64,000 nucleotides of DNA from Diaporthe sp. PMI_573. Taxonomy: Eukaryota; Ascomycota; Sordariomycetes; Diaporthales; Diaporthaceae. Within the stretch, counting starts at the first letter, position 1, and each line of letters opens with the position of its first letter. Below the pieces are notes generated by a model. That model did not search any database. It saw nothing but the letters and a program-made list of their open reading frames with translations, and was not told where the DNA came from. Both the position numbers and the translations under genes were made by a program. Of this stretch, positions 32,735-41,784 are shown one piece after another. The stretch covers positions 186,001-250,000 of the forward strand of contig JAJTUP010000050.1 in assembly GCA_021399435.1 (NCBI GenBank), in the 5' to 3' direction.

Positions 32735-32890
32735 TATATTGGATGTATTGTCACACTGCCAATATATTGGGTTCTTGGCAATACAATACAATATGGGTCA
32801 TGTTCATATTGGGTAATACAATATCGCCTCTTGGCAATACGATATTATTGCGAGGGGGTCCATATTGCCAATATACGTATTGTTTATATT
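32735..32890. repeat. hAT-B right subterminal repeats
   Basis: At least six ATATTG/CAATAT-type motifs lie between the transposase stop and the right TIR, for example gccaatatattgggttcttg and catattgccaatatacgtat. They mirror those at the left end. Confidence 0.72.
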
Positions 32891-33468
32891 ATTAGCAACA
32901 CTGTACCTCAGCGGCTCGGATGAGGTTGCTGGCGTGACGGCAATGATGTGGCGAACTATCGACTGGTGTTACATCTTCTATGCCGTGTCTACGATGCTAG
33001 CGACAATCTTGTTGGCAACGCGACCAGGATGGTACCTTTGGCAAAGTCTAGCGAGCAATTTGCTCTATGTGTTGCCTTGGGCTATTGTATGTCAGACAGC
33101 GAGTTTGTCGGCTGATAAGGCTTGGACCTATCATAGTCTCGTTTTTGGTGGTAGTCTTGTCTTTAGTGGCCCGATCTTTCCGGATGGAACCACACTCCAA
33201 ACAAAGTGTGTGGCGCCGCTACACGCGCTAGCCGGACCGACCCCTGACACTCTACACTGAGTGCACGGATCACTTGTCAGGTTTTGCCAGACCTGGTTTC
33301 GCCAATTGCAGCGTTTTGCTGGCGCACGGGCTTGAAGTGGTTGGAATATGGGGAAAACCGTTCGTGTCATCCTCATAAAGTGGCTTTCATTCCTCGCCCC
33401 ACCCCCCTCAATTTCTGACATGCTTGCGCCACAGGCTTAATACCTTCCCAACCTCTCGTTCTCCTTCG

Positions 33469-34972
33469 ATGGACCAGACCGCTCAGTCTCTGCCCACCGG
33501 GGCACCTGCCACAGACCGAATTGATGTCATCCAAGAGCAGCAAGATTCGCGCTTCGGCCGATTGGAAAAAGAGCACACAGCGAAGCGGGCGCGCTTGAAC
33601 CAAGAGTATGAGGCTAGAAAGGCGCAGATCGAGGCGCAGCTGCGCGACGAGGCGGAGAATTCCAACTCGCGCTTGAAAACAAACCTACAGAAGATACAAT
33701 ACGCTCTTGCAGAGATCGAAGAGTCTGTCGAGTCAACCATCACCAAACAGGTAGGCCTCCGCTTGGAACAGGACTCGCTATGTCGCGAGTACGAAATTAT
33801 GATGAAAAAGACGGCAGCGGATCTACGTGATAAGGTTCATGATATGATTACCAACGCAATACTTGACTCAAACGGGACCCAAGCCGCGTTGCTGGAGACA
33901 GTATCGACATCGCCTTGCACGGCGGTAAGTAAGCCTCCGAAGGGCGTGGATACCTATTGATATGGATGCTGATTATTAAGAACAGGACGCTAGTAACGAC
34001 CATCATTTCTTTGAATCGCGAGCCGAAACGCATCCGATGCCTCCACACGGCTACGATACGTCCCCTCCTAACCAGAGCCTCCCTCCCAGTACGAACTATC
34101 GCGCATCCACACCTCAGTCATACTCGTTTGAACCTATAAGACAAGCGACGACACCACAGACTTCCCGTTCCCAAACTTCAACGCTCCGAAATGCTCCTGT
34201 CAAGATGCCAATACCTGCAGCAAATATACATTCGCAGAATTATAAATCCATAGCGCCAGCCCCAACCAAGTCTACATTACAAGTGAGACCGCCAGATCGA
34301 AATCCTGCGTCTTCATTCTCTGCTCAGCTCCCTCGTGCACAGTCATTTTCCCGCGAGCCCATGGGAGACGTACCACAACAAACGCCTGGCTTACTTTCCG
34401 CTTCGAATACTCCAGACCACCAAGAGGCGAAGAGGAAGGCTGCCGAGTCATCAGCTATTAACGGCGCATCCCACGCAAGGAAGCGCCAGCGCGCAAATAA
34501 GTTAGCTGCAGTAGCGCTACACGCCTCTGCCTCGCAGTCTCCAGTAGACCAGCGCGATCATGCGTCACAACCATCGAATTTCATGCAGGAGAGAATTACA
34601 CAGCGCGTCATTACATTCGAGGAGCTCTACCAAGACGGCAAGGCCGAATACAAACACAAGATCTTTAAGCATAAGGAAGGTTCGGATGATTGGTATATCG
34701 TCAAGTGTGATGAACACAACATGCACTTCGGCTTCGACAATCCTGTACACGGCGCTGCCAAACACATAAACAGCCCTCAGCATGGCAAGATGCCAATGCA
34801 GCATGATCTTGCCGTTCAGATATACGGCTTTCTCGTCAAGGATTGTACGGATGAACTCGCAGAGAAGAACAACGACGTCTTCGCAAAAGAGTTGGAAAAA
34901 GGCTACCAGGTGTTGAAGCCGAAAAGCCTTTCCCGAAGGAGTCCGGCAAAGCCCCGCGGGGTGAAGCGTTGA
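33469..34972 (+). CDS. Fungal-specific nuclear coiled-coil protein with a C/H-rich C-terminal domain
   Basis: Exon 1 is 33469-33924 and exon 2 is 33986-34972 (intron GTAAGT..ACAG, 61 bp), giving 480 residues in one intact frame. The first 150 residues are charged and heptad-like (R-L-E-K-E-H-T-A-K-R-A-R-L-N-Q-E-Y-E-A), predicting a coiled coil. A Ser/Pro/Gln-rich middle follows, with a basic patch A-R-K-R-Q-R-A-N-K (possible NLS). The C-terminal domain has I-T-F-E-E-L-Y-Q-D-G, then W-Y-I-V-K-C-D-E-H and H-G-A-A-K-H-I-N-S-P-Q-H-G, a Cys/His pattern I recall from uncharacterised ascomycete proteins. The last residues are basic. Its function is unknown. Confidence 0.75.
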
Positions 34973-35550
34973 TTGGACCGGCAGCAGCAGATATCGATGT
35001 CACCGGTACATGCGTTTTTTGCCTCCTCAGGCAACCAATTTTTACTCTCGACTGCCAACATCAGCTTTGCTCTTGCTGTTTTCTCGCCAGCGGCGCAGCA
35101 CATCGACATTTTATTTGCTCATTACCAAGGTGTCCATGGTGCCAGAAGGTGAACAGCCGACTGTTCTCATTAAAGCCACCGACAGCCGGGTTGAGAATCC
35201 TCGACTTAGGCACAGGCTCCGACATCGTCAAGATGTGCGCGTTTCTCAAAGAGCTCCACAGAAATTGCATGACCGCACTACCACTGCGGGACTATTTTGA
35301 CATTGTGAAATGCGATGGGGCATCTGGCCTGCTCCTCGTGATGAGCCTTTTCGTAGAGGACTGGTCTCTTGCATTCACAACAGATGCATTGCGAACGCAA
35401 TGGGTGGCACTGAGCCAAGGAGAAGAGGCGACAGAGACAAGCCCGAGCCCCGGACCTGGGGCTCGCCAGCGCGTTCGACGACTTTCGCGGGACCTCAAAA
35501 GTCTGGGGTCTGCAATCATGCCATCAAGGTTGCGCTCTGGGCGTCGATAA
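34973..35550 (+). pseudogene. Degraded RING-like / patatin-like gene fragment
   Basis: The frame encodes a RING-like zinc segment (C-V-F-C ... C-Q-H-Q-L-C-S-C-C ... C-P-W-C) followed by a patatin-like start. Where a functional enzyme would have a glycine-rich DGGGxRG loop this has L-G-T-G-S-D-I-V; where G-T-S-x-G is expected it has C-D-G-A-S-G-L. The connecting segment F-L-K-E-L-H-R-N-C and D-Y-F-D-I-V-K fits patatin. There is no ATG before the RING part and it stops after about 190 codons, so it is a relic. It sits directly after the stop of the previous gene. Confidence 0.62.
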
Positions 35551-35656
35551 TGGACTAAGCAGCCCACGCGGACAGCCACACAGCTCACAGTAATGAGCTT
35601 ATCGAAACGAGACCTTCGAATACCTTTATGTGGTTAGTCACATCCATATTTGACAA

Positions 35657-35917
35657 CTATGAAGTTGGTTCAGAGTGAGATGGGGGCACGAAGGCCTGGG
35701 TCATCTTAGCGGAGGAGGTCACGTAAAACTGCTGTTGTTGGTTGGTGCTGTGCATCATGGGATACGAGCCTCTGCCGGACGTCTGCGGCAAGTGAGGAGC
35801 ATAGCCGCCCATGGAAGAGGGATTGTTTGGGGTCTTAGGTGTTTGAGGACTATGTGGGTGGCTCGCGTATATAGACATGGCTGGGTTGTGAGGTTGTGCT
35901 GGCTGAGCTGGATTCAC
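35657..35917 (-). pseudogene. Terminal exon-like fragment, Pro/Gln/Ser-rich
   Basis: On the minus strand a strong acceptor (pyrimidine-rich, ATTTTTCAG) at 35918 precedes V-N-P-A-Q-P-A-Q-P-H-N-P-A and a Pro/Ser/Gln-rich tail with S-P-Q-T-P-K-T-P-N-N-P. It ends at a stop at 35657. No upstream exons can be found to the right, where a plus-strand terminal exon lies instead. The family is not recognised. Confidence 0.4.
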
Positions 35918-36046
35918 CTGAAAAATACAAATAGAAAAGGATAAAAAGGTTTGTACACCACTAAGCAAAGTAGACTAAAAAAAGGAAGTGAAGGATAGCG
36001 ACACCCCCGGCATCTCAACGTCCTTCGCTAACACGTCTCCATAGCA

Positions 36047-36319
36047 GACCCCTCAGATTCTCACGATAAAGCCGGAAAACATGTGGAAGCCCGCATGTTT
36101 CTGACTGCTCCCCTGGAGGAGGATGGAAAGAGCAGAGTCAATTCTATCTTCCTGGAAATTCCGTCTGACATGATCGGGGTCGAAGCCCACATGTCTCTGC
36201 CTTACTCAGATGAGGCGACGCAGTCAGGGATCCAGGCCCAGGGATATGTTTCAAAGCTCGAGATGGTGTCGGGCCCCAAGCCAACATTGATTGCTTACAT
36301 TGATTTGCCTGAAGCATGA
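36047..36319 (+). pseudogene. Terminal exon-like fragment, unrecognised
   Basis: After a possible acceptor (ctccatagCAG) the frame D-P-S-D-S-H-D-K-A-G-K continues through V-N-S-I-F-L-E-I-P-S-D-M-I-G and L-I-A-Y-I-D-L-P-E-A to a stop at 36319. Composition is that of a real, folded protein, but I do not recognise it. Upstream exons would have to lie to the left, where a minus-strand terminal exon is found 130 bp away. Confidence 0.4.
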
Positions 36320-37041
36320 TCGGCTGTGGGCTGGGCAAAAATGCAATACAAGCTAGGGTTAATACATATTATATAGTGAGGCATGAAGGATGTGAAAGAT
36401 ATAGAAGGTATAAACAGCATAGAGGGATGTGAAGGGCGTGTGTAAAGCGTGGGGTAGCTTTTCTGCTTATATCTATACAGACAAGATGGCGACTAGCAAT
36501 CGTGCGTATCTATGATAATTTGCGGTTTCAATCAGGGATTTGACTGTTGCCTGGCTCAGGCAATGCCGGAGGCCGCCTGTTCTCTAGATCCATGACGTTT
36601 AAACCAGCCGTAGAGTTATGATCTTGACTCTGACGCACCCTAGGCTGAGGCGATTTATCAAGAGTACTTAAGACGGCGAACTCTGCGCGAAGAATTTCCC
36701 CCTTTCCTTCCCTGTCCTTTCTTTCCATCACCCCACCAGCGCCCCGATAATTACCGAATTTTGTGATTACCTCGCAGCCCAACATCTCCCGTATCGATGC
36801 CAATTCCGTGTGCTTGATATATAATCACAGGGTTATACCTCCTATACAAATTCTCCACGGTGAACTTACGATGCCTCAAATCGATTCACCTCGTTCTTGA
36901 TGAGATAATTGTTCCGTCTCTCCATGACTCGATCTCGGCTAACAGCATGTTTTTAAGTTGTTGTGCTTTACCGATTGATTTATATAGACTCATGGTATTC
37001 GGTGCAAATATACAATGCTTATTTCAAATTTCTTCTTTCAG
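36320..37041. other. Intergenic, nothing recognised
   Basis: About 720 bp with no convincing gene. The minus frame at 36528-36803 has no family likeness. Confidence 0.35.
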
Positions 37042-37632
37042 CCCACCCACCCTAGTCGATTTGACCAAGGATCAGGCGTGCCCAAAGGTTACAATGCGCG
37101 GGACGACAGTCAGTCCGCGGTTACCTTTCCTGCCGGAAGATCTTGCAAGATTCACGAGTCAATCGTGGCTGAACGACGAAATCATTAACACTCTTTTCGA
37201 GCATTTTGTTGCTTTGAAGTCGAATTTGAGGACTGTCTCTAGCAGAATCTGGGTCAGGAAAGGCCCAAATCGGAATCCCCGGCTACGCTGGATACCTCAA
37301 GAAATTGATCGCCTTACCGGCAGAGAACATCATCATCTCGGTTCCCAAGGATGACACCAAGCTTGATGTGATGGAGAAGTGGGTTCGAATGTACGGTACC
37401 GAGCTCACAGGATCTGAGCTCTACGGTCGAATGAGGGTGTTGCTCATGGCACGGTGCGGTGAAAAGCAGATAGAGAAATGTGAGCGGTGTAAGAATGAGG
37501 GTTGTCATCCATTCGAGGGATGCCTGACCATTCCGGGCGACAAGAAGAAGGGATGTGTGCGGTGCATGAAGCTCTACTATGAGCATGGAAAGAATGAGGA
37601 GTACGACTGTTCATTCGAGACTTCGGAGTGAA
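37042..37632 (+). pseudogene. Ulp1-like fragment joined to a DUF3716-like Cys cluster
   Basis: After an acceptor (tcttctttcag) the frame reads L-P-F-L-P-E-D-L-A-R-F and S-W-L-N-D-E-I-I-N-T-L-F, the W-L-N-D-E-x-I-N motif that opens Ulp1/SENP-type SUMO protease domains. Near 37280 another frame takes over (L-P-A-E-N-I-I-I-S-V-P-K-D-D) and ends in C-E-R-C-x5-C ... C ... C-V-R-C ... C-S-F, resembling the fungal DUF3716 Cys cluster. The catalytic His/Asp/Cys of a protease are not present. It is probably a composite relic or a frameshifted gene. Confidence 0.45.
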
Positions 37633-38400
37633 TAACTCAAATCAAACCAAACCAATTCGATGATTTCTTTTTTATATTTCAATATGCTGTGAGGTCATTC
37701 GACATTTAAATTAAGGCAGTTCCTTTCACATGCAGTTGGCTCGGCCAATCACCTGCAAGGTGTTGAGGGTGTTGGATTAAGGATAGCGAGCAACAGTTGA
37801 GTGGTAACTAATCTTTCTAATTGGGCCATGGGTGAAGCTCGCGCCTAGGACATGGTCGTCACCACAGTAGATAGCGTTCATAGAACAGACTCTTCAGTCG
37901 TCAACCTAAGTATTCAGCCCAACATCTGAATAGCCTCACAGCTAGTGATCATTACCTCGACAAGAGTATTGCATAGTAAGAACGTATTTGGACCGTACTG
38001 CTAACATAAACCCTACAGGCCACTACTAGACCCTACTTAATCCTTTATTCCTTGATTTAAACTATTGGTTTCAGGAGAATGCGACTTTCTTCAATTTTGG
38101 AATTAGGTGACAAAGAACGCTTAAAAAAAAAGGTTTAATGCCCGAGCTAGTCCAATTGGCGTGAAAACCACACTGTAAAACAGTCTCTGATTATATAGTT
38201 CTTGAAAAATGGCTTTATAAGGAAAAAGGTACGATGGTGTATCTAATCGCTGATTGATTTCAGAGTCTGGGCTGATGCAATCACTATTAGAAATAGACGT
38301 GGACTTTCTTCAACATGAATGTCAGGTGAGCATTACACTTTATAGCGAGCGGAAATAGAATTGTTTTTAGGCTTTTCCTTGATTGTTAGTGTCTTCATTC
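37633..38400. other. A/T-rich unassigned region
   Basis: About 770 bp, A/T-rich, with no recognised gene on either strand. Confidence 0.35.
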
Positions 38401-38402
38401 AG

Positions 38403-38985
38403 TTACCTTGCGATGGCGGGATGACTGATCCTGCGCAACAAAGTCGCACGGCGACGGCCCCTCAATTTTATGAACTCCACCAGCACATGCTCTTCGAAGC
38501 CGAGTTTCGTCATATCGAGCTGCAGGTTGCCTTTGTTGAGCAAGCGCAAGACGCACTTGTCACCAAAGAGCGCTGGCAAAACGGTTACGCGAAAGTCCAT
38601 CTCGCGGCCTTTGCCGAGCTTCAACTTGATGCGACCGTCCTGCGGCAAGCGGCGCTCGGCGATGTCCAAAACGCCCATGATCTTGATGCGGCTGATGGAC
38701 TAAATGCCGGTGCCGAGCTGCACTGTCTTACCGATTTCGATGCCATGCACGGCGGTCTGCACGATGCGCAGCGCGTGGTTCACGACCGGCACATGCTACT
38801 TGCGCGCGAAGACGCGCAAGCGATTCAACGTGGTCACTTGATAGGAGTCGTACGCCAGGACCGTCTTGGCGATGGTGACCGCGTCGTCGCGGCCGGTGGC
38901 CACCTTGGTGAGCTCTTTGGCGTCTGTCAGCAAATCTTTCAACTGGTATTTGTCTATTAAGCGGCGCCTTGTTGTTCTTCTCCGA
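38403..38985 (-). pseudogene. Bacterial-type PilB/GspE pilus-assembly ATPase fragment
   Basis: The minus strand reads S-I-S-R-I-K-I-M-G-V-L-D-I-A-E-R-R-L-P-Q-D-G-R-I, then R-E-M-D-F-R-V-T-V-L-P-A-L-F-G-D-K-C-V-L-R-L-L, then L-Q-L-D-M-T-K-L-G-F-E. This is the conserved region before the Walker A motif in type IV pilus ATPase PilB and type II secretion GspE. Walker A itself would lie beyond 38403 but is absent. Upstream, in a related frame, lies A-K-E-L-T-K-V-A-T-G-R-D-D-A with two stop codons between. The segment is clearly more G/C-rich than the DNA on both sides. Fungi have no such system, so it is transferred or contaminating DNA. Confidence 0.75.
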
Positions 38986-38999
38986 GTACAACCCCTCAT

Positions 39000-39480
39000 T
39001 TAGCCAACCTGCCGTAAGGATTGAAAACGAGTATATAAGGAAAGAGATATATATTGCTTGGAATAGGACTCCTTATTTAAAGAAGCCAGTATAGGTGCTC
39101 TGAAACAACTTCAATTTAAGGAAACTGCAAATAACCTCGAGATGCTTCATTTAATTCCGCATGTATTACCTTTTACCTCCTTGTATTCATGAACAATATC
39201 ATTTTTATTTTTCGATTCGGGTACAATGGGTTCCTGCTTAAGCCTCATGTCTGATGATTCCCCGCCATCCACAGGAACTTTATGCGTGGCTATAATAGAA
39301 ACAGCTACTGAAGTCTACCTGCGCCAAATTACTGAGAAACCACGGCTTATCCATATCTATGAGCCTAGGGATGCCACAATGACGCTCAAGGGATAACTGT
39401 CTTTGTGACAGCATACCCTAGGGTAGCCTCAAAAAAAAGTACAGTACTTGAAATAATCTGCTGAAGGTACTGCCACAAGC
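39000..39480. other. A/T-rich unassigned region
   Basis: No recognised gene. A/T-rich like 37633-38400 on the other side of the bacterial-like insert. Confidence 0.35.
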
Positions 39481-39514
39481 TCGTAATTCACGAATCTCGA
39501 AGAAGACCCGGATC

Positions 39515-39934
39515 GTGGTCAAGACGAAGCCGAACCCGGCGACACCGGCTCCGGCGAAGAGGAAGGCTCCGGCGAAACGAAAGGCCCCAGCGAAGCCATC
39601 GTCACCTTCGCCGCCGCCGGAGAGTAGCCCTGCCGGGTCTGATGAAGAGGAACCAGACCCCATTTCGCTGACGACTACAATCCCTTCGCCGACGACGACC
39701 TTCTTGCCACCCAAGATAACGATATCGTGGAGATCGCAAAGGAGGATGCCGCAAGTAGTTTTCCTCGTCAGGAGAGCCCCATTCGGCTCAAGGTCCCAGT
39801 CACTATCAAGGTGGTCTTCCAATACCCACCAAATCAATCTAGTCAGTGTAGGAATTGACTTCAAGGAATGTTCTTGTGGGATCCTCAGCGCTTTCTCACC
39901 AGAGCTCCATCGTCATGGAACGATGAGATATTGA
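39515..39934 (+). other. Unrecognised open frame with PAKRKA repeats
   Basis: The frame begins with K-T-K-P-N-P-A-T-P and short basic repeats (A-P-A-K-R-K-A-P-A-K-R-K-A-P). From about 39660 a second frame (D-P-F-A-D-D-D-L-L-A-T-Q-D-N-D-I-V) looks more protein-like, so this may be one frameshifted gene. No family is recognised. Confidence 0.25.
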
Positions 39935-40195
39935 TGAACTTTTAGGGCATGTTCCGTTTCCTCGGATATGCTGGCTATAGAGTCGGAGTGGTTGACCTGG
40001 ACAATGGAAAACCCATTGCCACAAGATGGAGAGAACGGTGAGAATTCAGCCCCACGACAAACCTCGTGGGCCTCGCCGATAGGAAGGGAGACTGTGTCCT
40101 TGGTGAATTCCACGACAATTGGAGTTGCTGAGAATAGCTCGTGGTTGTTGAAGAAGAGGAGTCGATCTCGGCCATATATGACCGGGGTCTGACCT

Positions 40196-41311
40196 CTAAC
40201 TTGCGGTATGGTGAAAAGAGCGGCCGGCAATACTTGCCTTGCAATTTCTAGATATTTTACAACGCCTTTTCCTCGGCCGATCGTGTTCCTCTCTTGGGCA
40301 TGAATCGTCTGACCCTACCCTCATCATATCACAATGCCTTTTCCTTGGCCGACCGCGTTCCTCTTCTGAGCTTGAGCATAAATCGTCTATAGAATCGTCG
40401 AAGTCGGATTCCTCACTGTCAACATTGATCACATTCAAACCTGCTTCTCTTAGCCGCTCAGCCTTCTGGGGATCCGTGAAATACACAGAACCAAGTCGAT
40501 ATGTTCTCTCCTGGCCAAGCTCCTGATCGCTGGAGGGAGGAGTAGTGACCTGCTCGGTGAGTGGTGGGAGGCATGCACCTCCTGGGGCGGCCTTTCCCTG
40601 TTGATTCCCTGGTCCGTCTGCCGGCGGAAGGGACTTCTTTGCAGGATCTCCAGCAGTAGGCTCTCCTGTGCTTGGTTGCACGGCCAAAGTGACTGCTGGT
40701 TTACCACGCAGGGAAGCTCCTATCTGCTTCTTTGCACCCATGTTCTCAATGCAGCACATATCATAGTGATGCTGTAGCGCCTCGTAGCTGACGTCTTCGG
40801 GTAAGTACGCTTTGGTGCCGTGGTATCCGGTAATCACATCGTAAGGCATAAATGCACGGATGCGGTGTGTGGTTGGGTCAATCGAGAGGAGACGTGCGTC
40901 GAAGCATTGATGTAGGTGGCTCATCAGCAAGAGGCCATTTGTCGGATGCCATGTGCGTTCCCATGCCTCTCTCAAGCCAGGAACATCATCTGTTGGTGTG
41001 ACGCTTTGGTCGTGGCGTGGATGAACGTTCCAGTGGGTCTGTGGGACGATATGCACAGCCTGGACGGCAGGGCCTATACCAGAGTTCCACCATGCGCTGC
41101 CTTGCCTGCTGATCACACAGCGAAAATCCCCGCCAGAGATAACCGACTGCCTGAACTCATTGATAATAGGGCGTGCTTCGTCGGCAGGTATGATTACCTC
41201 TGGGAACACATCGTCGTAACCAATAGGATCGTCGCTACACTTAGTGGGCGACTGACTGCGGCTCGGGGATGTAGAAGAGGTCCGGGGGCGCTTTCTGCCT
41301 CGCAGAGGCAC
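40196..41311 (-). CDS. HNH endonuclease domain protein (HNH_2-like, fungal)
   Basis: Intact frame of 371 residues from the ATG at 41311. The nuclease core holds C-V-I-S (about residue 65), A-V-H-I-V-P-Q-T near 85 and N-G-L-L-L-M-S-H-L-H-Q-C-F-D near 125-138. It matches the C ... HIVP ... N-G-L-L-L ... H ... F-D pattern of HNH_2 proteins common in ascomycetes. A proline-rich linker and an acidic/basic tail follow. The tail holds a tandem duplication (R-P-R-K-R-H-C-D then R-P-R-K-R-R-C-K) and likely NLS motifs. The open frame upstream (41416-41784, same strand) may be an earlier exon. Its role is unknown; the nuclease fold suggests metal-dependent DNA or RNA cleavage. Confidence 0.78.
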   Translation of the reverse strand: MPLRGRKRPRTSSTSPSRSQSPTKCSDDPIGYDDVFPEVIIPADEARPIINEFRQSVISGGDFRCVISRQGSAWWNSGIGPAVQAVHIVPQTHWNVHPRHDQSVTPTDDVPGLREAWERTWHPTNGLLLMSHLHQCFDARLLSIDPTTHRIRAFMPYDVITGYHGTKAYLPEDVSYEALQHHYDMCCIENMGAKKQIGASLRGKPAVTLAVQPSTGEPTAGDPAKKSLPPADGPGNQQGKAAPGGACLPPLTEQVTTPPSSDQELGQERTYRLGSVYFTDPQKAERLREAGLNVINVDSEESDFDDSIDDLCSSSEEERGRPRKRHCDMMRVGSDDSCPREEHDRPRKRRCKISRNCKASIAGRSFHHTAS

Positions 41312-41415
41312 CGTCTTGAAGAAAGGGTTGTCGTCTAGCTTTCCGATAGGCAGGTAACGTGGATCTTTTCGCTGTTGCGGTCGCTCGGCTGCTCGTACAC
41401 AGGCACCTACGTGTG

Positions 41416-41784
41416 TCAGCTGGGGGCTTCGGGGGGCTTCTTCGCTTGCAGCAACATACTTGTCAAGGAGTGTTCTGTTGAGCCGTCACAGCTTGGGTCA
41501 TGGGAGACGAAGTGGTAGGTAGCTCGCTGCCCCGGCGGTGGGGTCGGGAATGCTGCCCGGTCGTCTTTCTCGAGCGAAAGGATGGGGCCCCCATCGATGG
41601 GCAGCAGAGCCGGCTGCCAAGTATCGTCTTGAAGCTCGAAACACAGGTCAAGCTCACGCCTGATGTCTGCTACGGCTGCGAAGTCAGCCTGTTGGTAGAA
41701 GCCGGCGAAACGGCCCATAGTGTGGCTGTCGAGGATTCTGACATTCCAGCCGATTTCTCGTTGGTAAGCAGTGATGCCAGCCAT
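41416..41784 (-). CDS. Unrecognised 122-codon open frame, possible 5' exon of the HNH gene
   Basis: ATG at 41784 (M-A-G-I-T-A-Y-Q-R-E-I-G-W-N-V-R) and good protein-like composition throughout (R-R-E-L-D-L-C-F-E-L-Q-D-D-T). In ascomycete HNH_2 proteins the nuclease domain is preceded by an N-terminal region, so this may be that region, joined by an intron near 41430. No domain is recognised in it. Confidence 0.4.
   Translation of the reverse strand: MAGITAYQREIGWNVRILDSHTMGRFAGFYQQADFAAVADIRRELDLCFELQDDTWQPALLPIDGGPILSLEKDDRAAFPTPPPGQRATYHFVSHDPSCDGSTEHSLTSMLLQAKKPPEAPS

Larger units (their letters stand above)
30079..32903 (+). mobile_element. hAT-B: complete hAT transposon with TIRs and 8-bp TSD
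   Basis: The element is 2825 bp. Ends are CAGTGTTGCTAATA at 30079 and the matching TATTAGCAACACTG at 32890-32903. The octamer TACCTCAG flanks both sides (30071-30078 and 32904-32911). Eight-base duplications and CAGTG-type ends are diagnostic of hAT elements. Inside is an intact two-exon transposase gene, and both subterminal regions carry repeated ATATTG/CAATAT motifs. It looks autonomous and recently inserted. Confidence 0.95.
28888..33260 (+). pseudogene. MATE-type efflux transporter gene, split by hAT-B
   Basis: The first exon (ATG at 28888, or 28804 in the same frame) encodes many hydrophobic helices, and late motifs [16 protein letters not shown] and [12 protein letters not shown], consistent with a MATE-family multidrug/organic-cation exporter. 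At about 29885 an extra T in a T-run shifts the frame; the next frame continues V-G-H-A-W-G-A-W-R. At 30078 the gene is interrupted by hAT-B. After 32912 it resumes exactly in frame (R-Y-L-S joined to G-S-D-E-V-A-G-V-T) and runs through L-Y-V-L-P-W-A-I-V to about 33170, after which likeness fades. Removing the insert plus one duplicate octamer restores continuity, so the insertion is the main lesion. Confidence 0.8.

Noticed and set aside
39913..40230. Minus-strand frame of 105 codons (F-F-N-N-H-E-L-F-S) downstream of the HNH gene
   Set aside because: Looks somewhat protein-like but no family, start context or splice evidence; left unannotated.
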